From Isochrysis galbana (lineage: Eukaryota > Haptophyta > Isochrysidales > Isochrysidaceae), in NCBI GenBank assembly GCA_018136815.1, contig CM030933.1, forward strand, positions 558,001 through 622,000: a DNA stretch of 64,000 nucleotides, written 5' to 3'. The notes under the pieces are model-generated. The model saw only the letters and a list, made by a program, of their open reading frames with translations, searched no databases and had not been told where the DNA came from. Of this stretch, positions 1 through 10,536 are shown piece by piece (position 1 is the stretch's first letter; each line of letters starts with the position of its first letter). The position numbers and the translations under genes are program-made.

Positions 1-173
1 GAGAGTCACGAGCTTGAGCTTGGACCGTGTACTGGCCCTGGATAGCCTGGGGTTTGCGCGCGGGCTTGCTGCGGGCCATGGGAGGCTATGGGGGGGCGGT
101 GTCTTGTCCACGAAGCGCGCTTGTCCACGAAGCGGCAGTTTCTATGGCACATGGAGGGCCATGTACAATGGAT

Positions 174-220
174 GCTAGCATGCTAGCTAACAAGGTGTCC
201 TACAACGCTATAAGTTCTAC
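174..220 (+). repeat. Dispersed repeat, 3'-end piece (copy 1)
   Basis: This stretch (GCTAGCTAACAAGGTGTCC followed by CTATAAGTTCTA) recurs almost unchanged on the minus strand at about 53766-53810 and in diverged form at about 25556-25612. The rest of 1-324 holds no gene I can support; its short open frames lack domain or codon signal. Confidence 0.6.
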
Positions 221-324
221 TTGCCAGAAGCCAGAAGGACAGAGTAAAGAAAAAAAGTATACTCCATTTAGAGAATTCGCGACGGGGGAATAGATACGGC
301 AGGGCACGTACTCCTACGAGAAGG

Positions 325-392
325 TTCTCCCTCTCTCTCTCTCTCTCTCTCTCCCTCTGACACTCTCTTTCTCTCTCTCTCCCTCTCTCTCT

Positions 393-479
<87 letters not shown>

Positions 480-492
480 CCTCCCTCCCTCC

Positions 493-535
<43 letters not shown>
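325..535. repeat. (CT)n microsatellite upstream of the DMT transporter
   Basis: An almost uninterrupted CT/CCCT run ends about 60 bases before the transporter ATG. Arg/Glu-rich frames read from its other strand are artefacts of the repeat. Similar purine/pyrimidine tracts lie next to most gene starts in this window, so it may be part of the promoter or 5' leader; that role is inferred. Confidence 0.9.
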
Positions 536-538
<3 letters not shown>

Positions 539-596
539 CCGAGCCCGCCCGTGCGCCAGCTCACGCCGCCCAGAGAGAGACCCGCCCACAGCCGGA

Positions 597-2463
597 ATGA
601 GCGGCGAGCAGCCCACTCCGCCGCAGGAGGCCGGGCAGCCAGCAGCACAATCGCGGAGCCGGCTGTATGGACTGACGCTAGCCATCATCGGCGTGCTCAT
701 CGTCTCGCCAGACTCGCTCATGCTTAGGTGCGGCATCCCGTTGCCGACCGAATGCACATCTCGCGCAACCCACAGGGCTAGCTTGCTGCCCCGAGCGCAC
801 TGTTGTCATCCCGGCGCGGTGGCTGTGCCGCTCTGCTGCGCGGCGCGGCTGATCAGCGTGCATGACCCGGCTGACAGGTACGCAAGCAGCTACACTGGGC
901 ATGCAGATCCTCTTGAGCCAGATGGTGACAGCTGCCACAGTGGTTGTGGCCTGTCTGACCCGCGCTTGTGGACAACACTCATGTTAAAGAACGCCTTCCA
1001 GGGCTTCTACTTCCTCGTGATCTTCATCTCGTTCAATTTCGGGAAGAGCTGCCGCGAGCTCTGGCGAGGCTTGACAGAGGCACCATGGCACATTGCAGTT
1101 GCTTCACTGTTGCAAGGCGCTGTCAATGTGTTGTTCCCCCTCTCCTTGCTGCAAACTACCTCAGCGCGTGCGCTCATGTTTATCGCCGTGAATCCACTCT
1201 GGGCTGCTGTCCTGGGACGCATCCTCAATAAAGAAAGAATGGCGTGGCCAACAGTCGTGGCCCTATTTGTGGCGCTCGGAGCGATAGCATTGGTCTTTGT
1301 GCCGTCTGTGATCGAGAGCAGCGACTCGGTGGACGGCACAGTGCATGGCGACCTCATCTCGCTCCTCACAGGCAAGCCCAATGCAACATGCTTGCATGCG
1401 CCTCTAGCCATGAATTTCACACGGAACAAGACCTTCCACCCGTATCATGCTCCCCTCCCTTGGACGTGGAGAGCGTATGGTTGTTGTTCTGAACAGCCGG
1501 TGCGATGTTCCCGGTTCAGGTAGCTGCCTTGCGGCACTTCTCACTGCAAATCGGCGTACATCCGATCGGTACCCGAAGGCGCTACTGTCCATATCTGGCG
1601 TGCTCGGCTCCTTCGTTTCGACAATGGCATGCCTACCACCTGCCTTCGCGCTGCCCATTGGGCCACATGTGCACCACGAAGACGGCCATCATGATGGCGC
1701 TGTCCACTCCACTGTCGCATTCGGCCACACGTTGGCCGACCTCGAGCCGATCTTTTGGCCACTTATCATGGTTGATGCGGCAATGATCGTGGGCTGCGTC
1801 TTGACAGCCATGATGCTGGCACCACGTTTCATCTCGGGCACTCAGGTTGCTCTAATCCTCTTGCTTGGTGAGTTCCGTGATGCACGGTCTCCGGCCACCG
1901 CCGCGCGCGAGGACTACTGCACACTAGGACACCTCAACCACTAGTGGATTTAATCACGGAGGATTTCGTTCTTGCCTAGCTTGTCCGTAGACGAGTGCAA
2001 GCATGAGGCCGTACTGTGCCATGCGCGTTGTCAGTTGGTTGCGCCGCGCCTCCTCATCCGGACAAATCGCCCACCCCCCTTCACAGAGAACATCCTCGGG
2101 CCCCTTTTCGTCTACATGTCCCCCCAATTTCGTGAGGTGCCGTCAATCTGGACCCTTGTCGGCGGCGGAATCCTTCTGGTTACACTCGCTGTACACGAGG
2201 TGGTACTCTGGCACCTTCGCGCGGGGTCTTCGACGCGTCCTAGGCGTTATTGCCCATCTGCCTCATCGTGTGAAACGGGCTCATCAGGAAAAAGCGGGAA
2301 TAAACTAGACCGAGCTATGTATCGTGTTGGGATAGGGAGGTTGTTTGCACGCATTCGTAGCACAGCGCCAGGGAGTGAGAGCACTCGCAGCTTAGAAGCG
2401 GTCATTTCTGCTCCCACTGGGGAGGTAGATGTGGAAGGGGCACCTCAGCGAGAGCGATGCTGA
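597..2463 (+). CDS. EamA/DMT-family membrane transporter, four exons
   Basis: Proposed exons are 597-727, 941-1371, 1520-1867 and 2087-2463, giving 428 residues with agreeing phases. The protein is a multi-pass drug/metabolite-type transporter. Exon 1 has a hydrophobic helix ending in the [12 protein letters not shown] signature seen at the start of many EamA repeats. Exon 2 carries [20 protein letters not shown], the classic end of the first EamA half. Exon 4 has NILGPLFVY...[11 protein letters not shown], the matching end of the second half. Substrate cannot be told; relatives export metabolites or sit in plastid or plasma membranes. Intron 2 (1372-1519) begins GC and ends AG; the others are GT-AG. 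The exon 2 acceptor could also be at 877, which would lengthen a loop. A histidine-rich loop ([11 protein letters not shown], exon 3) might bind metal, but this is speculation. The tail after about 2280 is poorly conserved in character. Confidence 0.8.
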
Positions 2464-2950
2464 AGCGTCAACGATTCTACTGAGCTGCACGACTCGCTTC
2501 GACATCCGGGTGTGACTGCCAACTCACGTTGGGCGCCAGACCTGAGCGGTTAGAGGCTGGCGGGGGGGGGGGGGGGTCTCTGCACACCGCTTTGGGGGGA
2601 GAGATCTACCCGCCGTTGACCCGCGGGGGGGGGGGGGGATCGTGAAAGGGGGTCCCAGAGTCCTGCAACGCCGACGCTATCGTTTTGGTAGGACGCGGTC
2701 CTACAATGTAGGACGGAACTTTTGAACCGTGAAACCCGTCACAAAGCACAAAATATGTTGAAGAGATCACTGGTCACTGGTCATCGACGTACCAACGTAC
2801 CAAACGATAGGCTCCTCTACTCCTCTAGTACATGTCACGGCGCAAGGCGCAAGCATGTGGGGAAACGCGCAGTAGCCCACGAGGGCAACCGTTTCGTTAC
2901 AGGTCACTAGAGGGGGTGAGCTGATCCGTCATTATAATGTTCAACTCAAT
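2464..2950. other. Intergenic region with poly-G runs
   Basis: It holds two long G homopolymers (about 2562-2576 and 2625-2638) and a palindromic cluster at 2690-2718 in which TAGGAC and GTCCTA alternate around a CAATG. The only open frame, 2722-2910, has no recognisable features. I see no gene. Confidence 0.6.
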
Positions 2951-2961
2951 ATTTAGTATTA

Positions 2962-3018
2962 AACTATGGACATGCGATGGCTCACACCGAGTCTGTCCCA
3001 TACAATATTCGACGGAAG
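2962..3018 (+). repeat. Dispersed GGACATGCGATGGCTC repeat, copy A
   Basis: The block GGACATGCGATGGCTC, then CCGAGTCTGT and ATATTCGACGGAA, recurs at 55816-55872 and more weakly at 61995-62050. At 55.8 kb it directly flanks the broken 5' end of a LINE. Function unknown; it may be part of another repeat or a favoured insertion target. Confidence 0.65.
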
Positions 3019-3176
3019 GAGACCTGACACTCTTCTATATTTGGGGCGGGGGAGGGGGCTATTGAGGCCTGCTACAAACCCTCTAAGAGAGACGGCGCGC
3101 CATACCGGGGGGGGTTCAGAGAGCAGGAGCGCGCCAGAAGAAGGGGGGAGAGAGCAGACCTCTCTCTCTGCAGAGA

Positions 3177-3842
<666 letters not shown>

Positions 3843-3880
3843 AGAGAGGAATACTGCCAGGTCCTCTGCCCGTCGCCGCC

Positions 3881-6842
3881 ATGCCGGGCGGCCCGCCCTT
3901 CTCTGAGGAGAAGGGCGTGTCTGAGCTGGTGCCCAAGGACGTGTGGGCTGAGCTCGCCAACGACGAGCCCCAGTCGCCCCCTGAGTCCTTCGACGGCATG
4001 CCACCCCCCCGCTCGCTCCCAGAGAGCCACGAGGCGGGAGCCCACAAGCGCAACAGGGCCACCGCCTCTCTCAGCTCTGTCGGTGCGCTTGTAGAGAGGA
4101 GGTGGGGGGAGGGCTTTTTTTTTTTTGGGGGGGGGGGGGCGGAGGGACCGCCTCGTTGCGCGCGCGCTCCTTCGCGAATCGCCCATGCGCGCACACGACG
4201 AGCGCCGGCTGGTTTCTTGCTCGGATCTGTCAGTGCGCGCGGACAGGAAGAGAGAAAGAGCCATTTGAAACAGGCGCATCCGCGCGCGCAGAGAGAGACT
4301 CACACACTCACATACAACAATACCGGCGCGCACAAGTGTACCGAGCCACACCCTCGCTCAGCTCCGCTGATGGACGCACAGAGACAACCCTTTGACTGCT
4401 ACACACACCCACAATTCACCACCTTCGCCCCTGAACAACCACCTTCCCTCCAGTACCTGCGTCCCGCCAACTGCACCGTGACCCACTCGTCACCCCTGAG
4501 CCACAAACGCAACGGTCCACAGCCTGGCTCGTCTCTGCCTGTGCATGAGCAGAGGGGGACAGGGGTACGCGCACATTGCACGCCGCCACCCTGACGAGGG
4601 TGTAAGCTTAACCGGAGCACCGCCTCGCTGAATTGTTAGCGCGATCCGACGTTCATCGTCGGCGCCTATTTCACACCCCACCAACCCCACCCATTATCGC
4701 ACATCGATACTTCATGAGTGACAACTTCAATATCCAAAGCCTCTCTCAGCTCTGTCGGCATACGTGTTGGAGGCTGTGGCATCTTGACTATTCAGGCTGT
4801 CCACCTGTGCTTCAGCTCTGTCCGTGCGCATGGCAGTGACACTCCTCCTCATGTCCGCCCTTTTCCCCGCAATGCACTTGCATCTGTACGGTTCCCTCGC
4901 TCAACTCGGCGAAAGCGCACATGAAGCAGCCCTTTTTTTCTCTGCGACCACCCTTCCCTCAACCACGAGCGCCACCGCACCACTCCCTCAATCAAGCCAA
5001 TGACTGCCGCTCCTCACCCACCGGCGCACATTGTCCTTCACCTGTGCACACCTTCACACGAATAATAGATGTCTCCCGCATGCCGTGCTCACTAGTTCTC
5101 CTCCCTCGCCTGCCACTGCAGCTAGTGATGACGTGCGCTTCCTCGGTGGCTCGCCGGACGATATTGTCAACATCTTCAACTCGATGGAGCTCTCGCAAAT
5201 GCTCGCCCCACCGACAGTCAGCAGCCGTCCTGCCTCTTTCTCGGCCATTCTCGAGCAAGTCACGTCGGACCCGTTGCCGCATGAGGACGAGCTCGCCCAC
5301 ACTGCCTACGAAGAACCGATCCCTGCACCTTCATCCGAGTTCGGAGTTCCTTCCGACATCCTCACCTCGGACTCTCTTCGCTGCCGGTCGACCACTTTCA
5401 CCACATCGAGTGTGCAGGAGTCCGAAGCGTCTGGACATCGTCATTCAGCATCATCTTACGTGTCGATGGCGCCCACCTCGCCGGCGCCTCCCGGGGGCGC
5501 ATCAAGCAGCGCATCCCAACTGCCTATGTCCATGTCCGATCTGCCGGCTTTAACGGATGAGGATATCGCGGTGCTGCTTGACAGCGGCTCGTACAATCAC
5601 TTTCGCGGTGGCGATTTGGCCGGATGCTCTTCCTCTGGTGGCGGGTCGAGCGCGTCGACGAGCTTACCTTCGGACCACGTGGAGGGCCACGCGGCAAGCG
5701 ACAAGAGTCGGCGCACGTGGTACGGGTTGGTTCACACCCTGACGGCACTCTCAGCACAACTCGCCGTCGAGGGGCGTAGCATGAGGGAGAAGAGGACGAG
5801 ATTGGTACTCTTTTATCAGGACGCGCTGCCGAGACTGGCCACACTTGGTCCGGTGGGACAGCTGGCGCAGCAGCGTCTTGCGGTGATGATGGCAGAAGTT
5901 GGTCTGGCGCTGAATCCGAACCGCGCTGGATCGGCTCATAGAAGCTCTGGCGAGGCGTCCCCCAGCACGGACGGCGCGTCGGAACTTGCAAGCGGCCTTA
6001 GCAGTGGGGGTCTCAATGGCGCAAACGCTCTAGTGGGGCTGCCCAATGAAGATGAATTCCTGGAGATCGTAAACCAGGGATTGTCTGCACTCAGACGGTA
6101 CGCGACTGCGGCTATCGTCGCCCCATCCATCGAACGCCATGCCGTTAGCGCTGGAGCTGCTGTACAGCTTGCACCTACGCCCACTTGGTTTGGTGCTGGC
6201 GCATCCCCCGCGCCGCTCCCAGGCGGGGAAGCTGCATCGGTGCCGCCAATGTCGCCGACAGATCACGGTGGAGTGTCAAATGGCGACGGCAGGCCCAAGC
6301 TCCATGCGTGCAAGAACTGTCAGAAGGCTAAGACCGCCTGCACGGATCAACGACCATGCGCGCGCTGTGTGCGACTCGGCCTGACTTGTGACGGCGATCA
6401 AAAGGCGGTGCGCCGTGCGTGTGCAAACTGTAAGCGCGCCAAGGTGCGCTGCAACCTTGGAGACGGTCATCCCTGCGGGCGCTGCGTCAGGCTGAAACTC
6501 GAATGTACTGAGCACGCCAAGAATAAAAAGACAAAGCCGGGAGGGGCTCTTGGGGTCCTAGAGGACGATGCCATCTCCCCAATCAACGCTTCTGCAGCTG
6601 GCTCGATAGAGAGGAATCGGATACAAGGCACGGACGGCTCGTCCCTCCCACCACTCTCCACGCTAGCCTATCCAGGCTTGGCGCAGGACTCTCAATATTT
6701 CTCAGCTGGTGTTTGCGTGAGTAGCGGCGGCGGGTCGCACAGAAGCTCTGACTACGCCGATGGCTTCCACATCGGCGACCTAGTGCAGGAGGTCGTGGCG
6801 GAGAGCCACGGTCGAGGGACGGAGTGGGACGGTAGCGGTTGA
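3881..6842 (+). CDS. Transcription factor with two tandem Zn(II)2Cys6 clusters
   Basis: Proposed exons are 3881-4082 and 5122-6842 (640 residues), joined in phase across a 1.04-kb GT-AG intron. If the intron were wrong, translation could begin at 5031. Near the C terminus lie two complete binuclear zinc clusters: Cys464-x2-Cys-x6-Cys-x5-Cys-x2-Cys-x6-Cys and, about ten residues later, Cys501-x2-Cys-x6-Cys-x6-Cys-x2-Cys-x6-Cys. This fold binds DNA in GAL4-type factors; fungal members normally carry one cluster near the N terminus and dimerise. Two clusters in one chain could contact both half-sites without dimerising (inference). The rest is Ser/Ala/Gly-rich, with short acidic helices (for example DDIVNIFNSMELSQML, exon 2) that could be activation motifs. 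The intron repeats the motif CAGCTCTGTCGG near its donor and again at 4748. Exon 1 is preceded by (GA)n repeats. Confidence 0.75.
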
Positions 6843-8180
6843 GGGCAAGACTCGGTGCACCGGACGTGTGTCGAGTCGAATGAAGTTCACGCCGCACGTT
6901 GGGTACGATTGCACGTTGCGAAGTCCGTGCGTCTTGGGACAGGTCAACGCTGCACGACGCCCGTACGCTAGAGGCGCGACGTGCGGGGGAGGCTTAGCGA
7001 GGACCAATAGAGCTGTAGTGATAGTATGCTGCACGTCTTGCGAGCACTTCTCAGCATAGCCTTCTATCGAGACTGACTAGTAAAACGTCGCCTCCTGCCG
7101 CCAAAAGCTGTTGAATGTCTGCAAGACCACGGGCTTCTTCCCACACCACGCACTTCCTATACCGTCGTCATCGGACAGAACCCCATGCAGACGTCTCGAG
7201 AAGACCCGAAATGCAAAGCCATGCCCTAGCACCGAGGCACCATCAGTCTTGAGGGCTATCTGCGCAAAAGCGGTTTCGGCCGGGGCGGGTTTGTTGTGCT
7301 GGAATGGTCAGGGAACTCGCGCCAGATTGCGCGCCTTTCGGACCTCCTCCGGACTAAAGCCTTGCCGATTGTGCAGATCGCCTGTGTGAACTTTCGGCCG
7401 GCTTGGCTTTCTCCGCGAGGCTTGCAGATGTCATTTGGTGGTGCGATGGCTTGCAGATGTCATCTGAGTGTGTTTGTGTGAGGTGTGTGCCATGGCGGCC
7501 ACATGACGGTGCGTTCCTGTCGCGCGAGGCCGATGCATTCGTGCCGCTATGTGCGTGTGTGTGCGTCGTACGCAAATGTGTGTGTGGTGTGTGTCGATCA
7601 TGTATAATAATGTATGTACATCTGACATTTGTCATGAACTGTCGTTAAATCAAAGCGATGGGGCCATGGAGTGCGCGCCGCTCCCCTCCTCCCAACCCAC
7701 CGCGACGAACAATCGGGCCATGATAGACGACGCGCCGCCGAAGCGGCCACGCGCAGGCAACCCCAACCCCGCCACCACTCAGGTGCACGCGAGCCGGCTC
7801 GTGCTGCCGTGTCTCGTGTGCCGCCACAACCCGAAGGCCGAGCGCCGAGCCCGGCCAGTCCGAACAATCAGAAAGGCCTCCACCCCCTCATCTCCATCAA
7901 GACAAGCCAGGCCCCTTTGGGGCTCTGGCACCAGCACCAAGCACCAAGTGCCACCAAAGGTACTCTCCCATAGGGAACGCCGCAAGGCTAGGCCCCTACA
8001 CTACTACACTGCTGCGGCCCTGACCTCGCTTGTGCTCAAGCTCAGGCACGAGACTCAGACCTAGCCGGACACCAATCCAGCAGCCCCCTCAAAGGGGCCG
8101 CACACACTTTACAGCATTGTTCTCCTCCGGCCCCCCCGCCGAGGGCGGCCCCCCGTGCCCCCATCCATGGACCGTAATTA
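6843..8180. other. Intergenic region with GT-rich repeats and a diverged retroelement 5' end
   Basis: After the zinc-cluster gene there is no convincing gene. A short tandem of GCAGATGTCAT units lies near 7425-7470 and a GT-rich stretch near 7470-7600. At 7639-7670 is a degenerate copy of the retroelement 5' motif (CTGTCGTTAAATC, then GATGGGGCCATGGAG). The frame after that ATG, to 8064, codes a Pro/Arg-rich peptide whose second methionine region (MIDDAPPKRPRAG) resembles the equivalent stretch of the copy at 54.2 kb. It is probably the start of a decayed retroelement ORF1. Confidence 0.45.
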
Positions 8181-8285
8181 GGCCCTGGCCAAAATGTCCA
8201 GTTTTTCTTGCCCAAATGTCCACCGGAAATGTCTCAAAAATGTCCAATTTTGCACCCAAATGTCTCAAAAATGTCCGGTTGCGCA
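8181..8285 (+). repeat. Short AAATGTCY repeat cluster
   Basis: The octamer AAATGTCC or AAATGTCT occurs about seven times in about 100 bases with irregular 8-20 base spacing, interspersed with TTTT tracts. It is not coding. It could be a protein-binding array or subterminal repeats of a transposon; I could not find its partner. Confidence 0.6.
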
Positions 8286-8940
8286 GTTCCGCACATGCGC
8301 TATGACACATACGTATGTAAGTATTACGTATTATTCATACTAGTAGTAAGTACTATATACGTATGAGTATGATCTATGATGTGTGTATGTATGTAAATGT
8401 AAATGATAAAAGATTCATATATCCATATGCATATGCATATGCCATCTGACATCTGCATCTGACACACCGCTCACATAGTGCCACATCCTTCTCATTCTCA
8501 TTCTTGCGCGCATTGTTTGTTGTTGAAAAAAAATATTCTTGAAGATGCCTACTACTTTGATATCCCCCGCCCCTCGCACTGGGGGCTGCCCCTGACATCG
8601 CCCTTGCCCCACCCTCTCTCCCCTTTCGCACCCCCCCTCGGTCCTTTTTGTTCGGTTTCGGGGGGTCGACCCATGTGCACTACTTTGGGTCTGGCATCGG
8701 GGGAGGGGGGGGGCGGGCCTTTCGGCTCGCCGTTGCTGTGAGGCGCTTTGGGTTGCGTCTCTTTGTGGGGGCCCAGCCTTGCGGCTTTCCCCTATGGGTG
8801 GGTCGTTAGGGAGTCTCTCCTCCCTTGTAGCCAGGGCGCTATCCCTGGTCGCTCGCGTGTTCTTTGTTTTCTTGTACGAGGATGTGCCAACATGCTAAGA
8901 TACTCCTTCACGCTTACATGCGGCACTCATTATCACGCTT

Positions 8941-8962
8941 GTTGCGATTGTATCGCAACATG
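8941..8962 (+). repeat. Hairpin GTTGCGAT-TGT-ATCGCAAC followed directly by ATG (copy 1)
   Basis: An 8-bp perfect stem with a 3-base loop abuts an ATG. A near-identical block (shared CGCTTGTTGCGATTG) occurs at 9380-9398. By analogy with the retroelements delimited elsewhere in this window it is probably a retroelement 5' end. The frame opened by the ATG stops after six codons. Confidence 0.55.
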
Positions 8963-9379
8963 ACGGACGCTTGGATCTGATCGGCCAAAGAAGTGGACCG
9001 GTCCGATGGGAACATGCATGAAAGCAACGAAAAGACGCGCTCGCAACACGCCGAGTTTGGAGAAAGAGACAGGGCGGGCGGGCCCGAGCGGCCGTAGGGG
9101 CAGCGGCGAGGGGGGCAAGCGGGCCAGCCTCGCCTCGCCGAACACCTGGCATCCCTTTGCCTCGTACTCGCCCCCCCCCGCGCGCGCGATCGCTCGCCCC
9201 CCCCCGCTCCCGCCCCCCCCGCTCCCGCCCCCCCGCCCAAATATGTAGGAGCCCCCCGCCCCCGCCCACCCAAATATGTAGCAAATATGTCGACATATTT
9301 ATTTCGCGAAATCGTACCCAAATACGTTTTACGATATGCTGATATTCCTGCCTACCCCTACCTACACACACGTCCGCTT

Positions 9380-9770
9380 GTTGCGATTGAATCGCAACAT
9401 CACTGATGCCTCCGGGTCTTGTTTTTCGACGTCATACTCATACTTGCCGGTTGCCGATTCCGAAGCCGTTATTGTCGATCCCCCTGGGCTCCCTTGATCA
9501 GGGACCCCCAGCCAGCTCCAGTCGACCTGCAGGGGCGCGGAGCGCCAGCGAGGGAGAGGCAGGAGGGGCAATGGCCATGCCCCACCCAGCCTCACCTGCC
9601 CCCTGAGCTGTGCTCCCATGCCCTTGCGGGCCACCTGGGAACCTGAAGAGGGGCCGCAGGCGCGCGCCATGGGCCCCCGCCGCAGGGAAGAGAGGAAGAA
9701 AAGGAAAGAGGGAGGGGAGGGTGGGAGGAGCGGCAGCTCTCCCCTCCGGCGTTTATTACGTATTACGTGT
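9380..9770 (+). mobile_element. Diverged SINE-like retroelement with GTTGCGAT hairpin 5' end
   Basis: The 5' boundary is taken as the hairpin GTTGCGATTGAATCGCAAC (9380-9398). The interior at about 9490-9700 matches the SINE-like elements at 31.5 and 39.3 kb, sharing GAGCGCCAGCGAGGGAGAGG and TGCCCCCTGAGCTG. I could not find a clear target duplication, so both ends are approximate. A perfect 18-bp palindrome, AAATATGTCGACATATTT, lies just upstream at 9283-9300. Confidence 0.45.
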
Positions 9771-10536
9771 CTTCTCGCCCTGTTTGTTTGGGTAAGAGAA
9801 GATGGGGGCGCCAGAGCCCAGAGCCAGGAGGGAAGGGCCGCGACTCGCCGTGGCCACTCGCTCCGGCGAGAGAGATTAGCCCTCTGGGCTCCTATTTCAC
9901 GAGTGCCCCCCCCCCCCCTGCGTTGCTTTTACCCGAGCGAAGGGTTTTCCCCCAGCGTGGACTCGAGGAGAGGACACGCCGGGGTGCGCAGGGTTGGTGC
10001 GTGCACTAGACGGGGGACGGGGGACAAATATCGAGGGGAGGGGGCAGTGCCCCCGGCCCCCAGGTATCACTCGGACACCTGGCTCGTCAGGCATGGCGGG
10101 ATTCCAGGACTGAAACGTTATGTCCAATTAGCTAGCGTGGGGTTGGCTAGGATATAACTTATAACATTACTCTATTTCTTTATTAGTTTGGCTGCACACC
10201 CCGAGCCCGAGCAGCCAACCCTGCCGAAGCGTGCACCGCCCTCTTGAATGACATGAGGGCGGAGCCTTCCGATGTACCAAATGAAGGCAAACGACCTGCA
10301 TACTACATACTATATACTAGTGAAACGGAAAGGCTGTTTTACTTTTTCATACTACTAGTACTAGTACTATAAAAGAATGTGAACACTGGGCGTTGGTGCA
10401 GGGGCTTTCTCGATAGAGCTGCTGTCGCATGGAACGACCGGTCCCTAAGTACACCAGCTCAGCCACAGGTACCCCTTCATACGTGGGGAGGCAAGAAATC
10501 ATGCCGCCTCGCAGGTTAGGTGGGGGGGACTCTGCG
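9771..10536. other. Intergenic region without a recognised gene
   Basis: Mixed GC-rich sequence with a poly-C run near 9906-9918 and AT-rich simple sequence near 10300-10370 (ACTAGTACTAGTACTATA). The frames 9618-10157 and 9767-10009 are Arg/Gly-rich and have no domain signal. Confidence 0.5.

Noticed and set aside
268..757. Arg/Glu-rich minus-strand frames
   Set aside because: They are read directly from the (CT)n microsatellite.
7549..8064. 171-residue frame as a host gene
   Set aside because: It starts in GT repeats and overlaps the decayed retroelement 5' motif; better explained as ORF1 remains.
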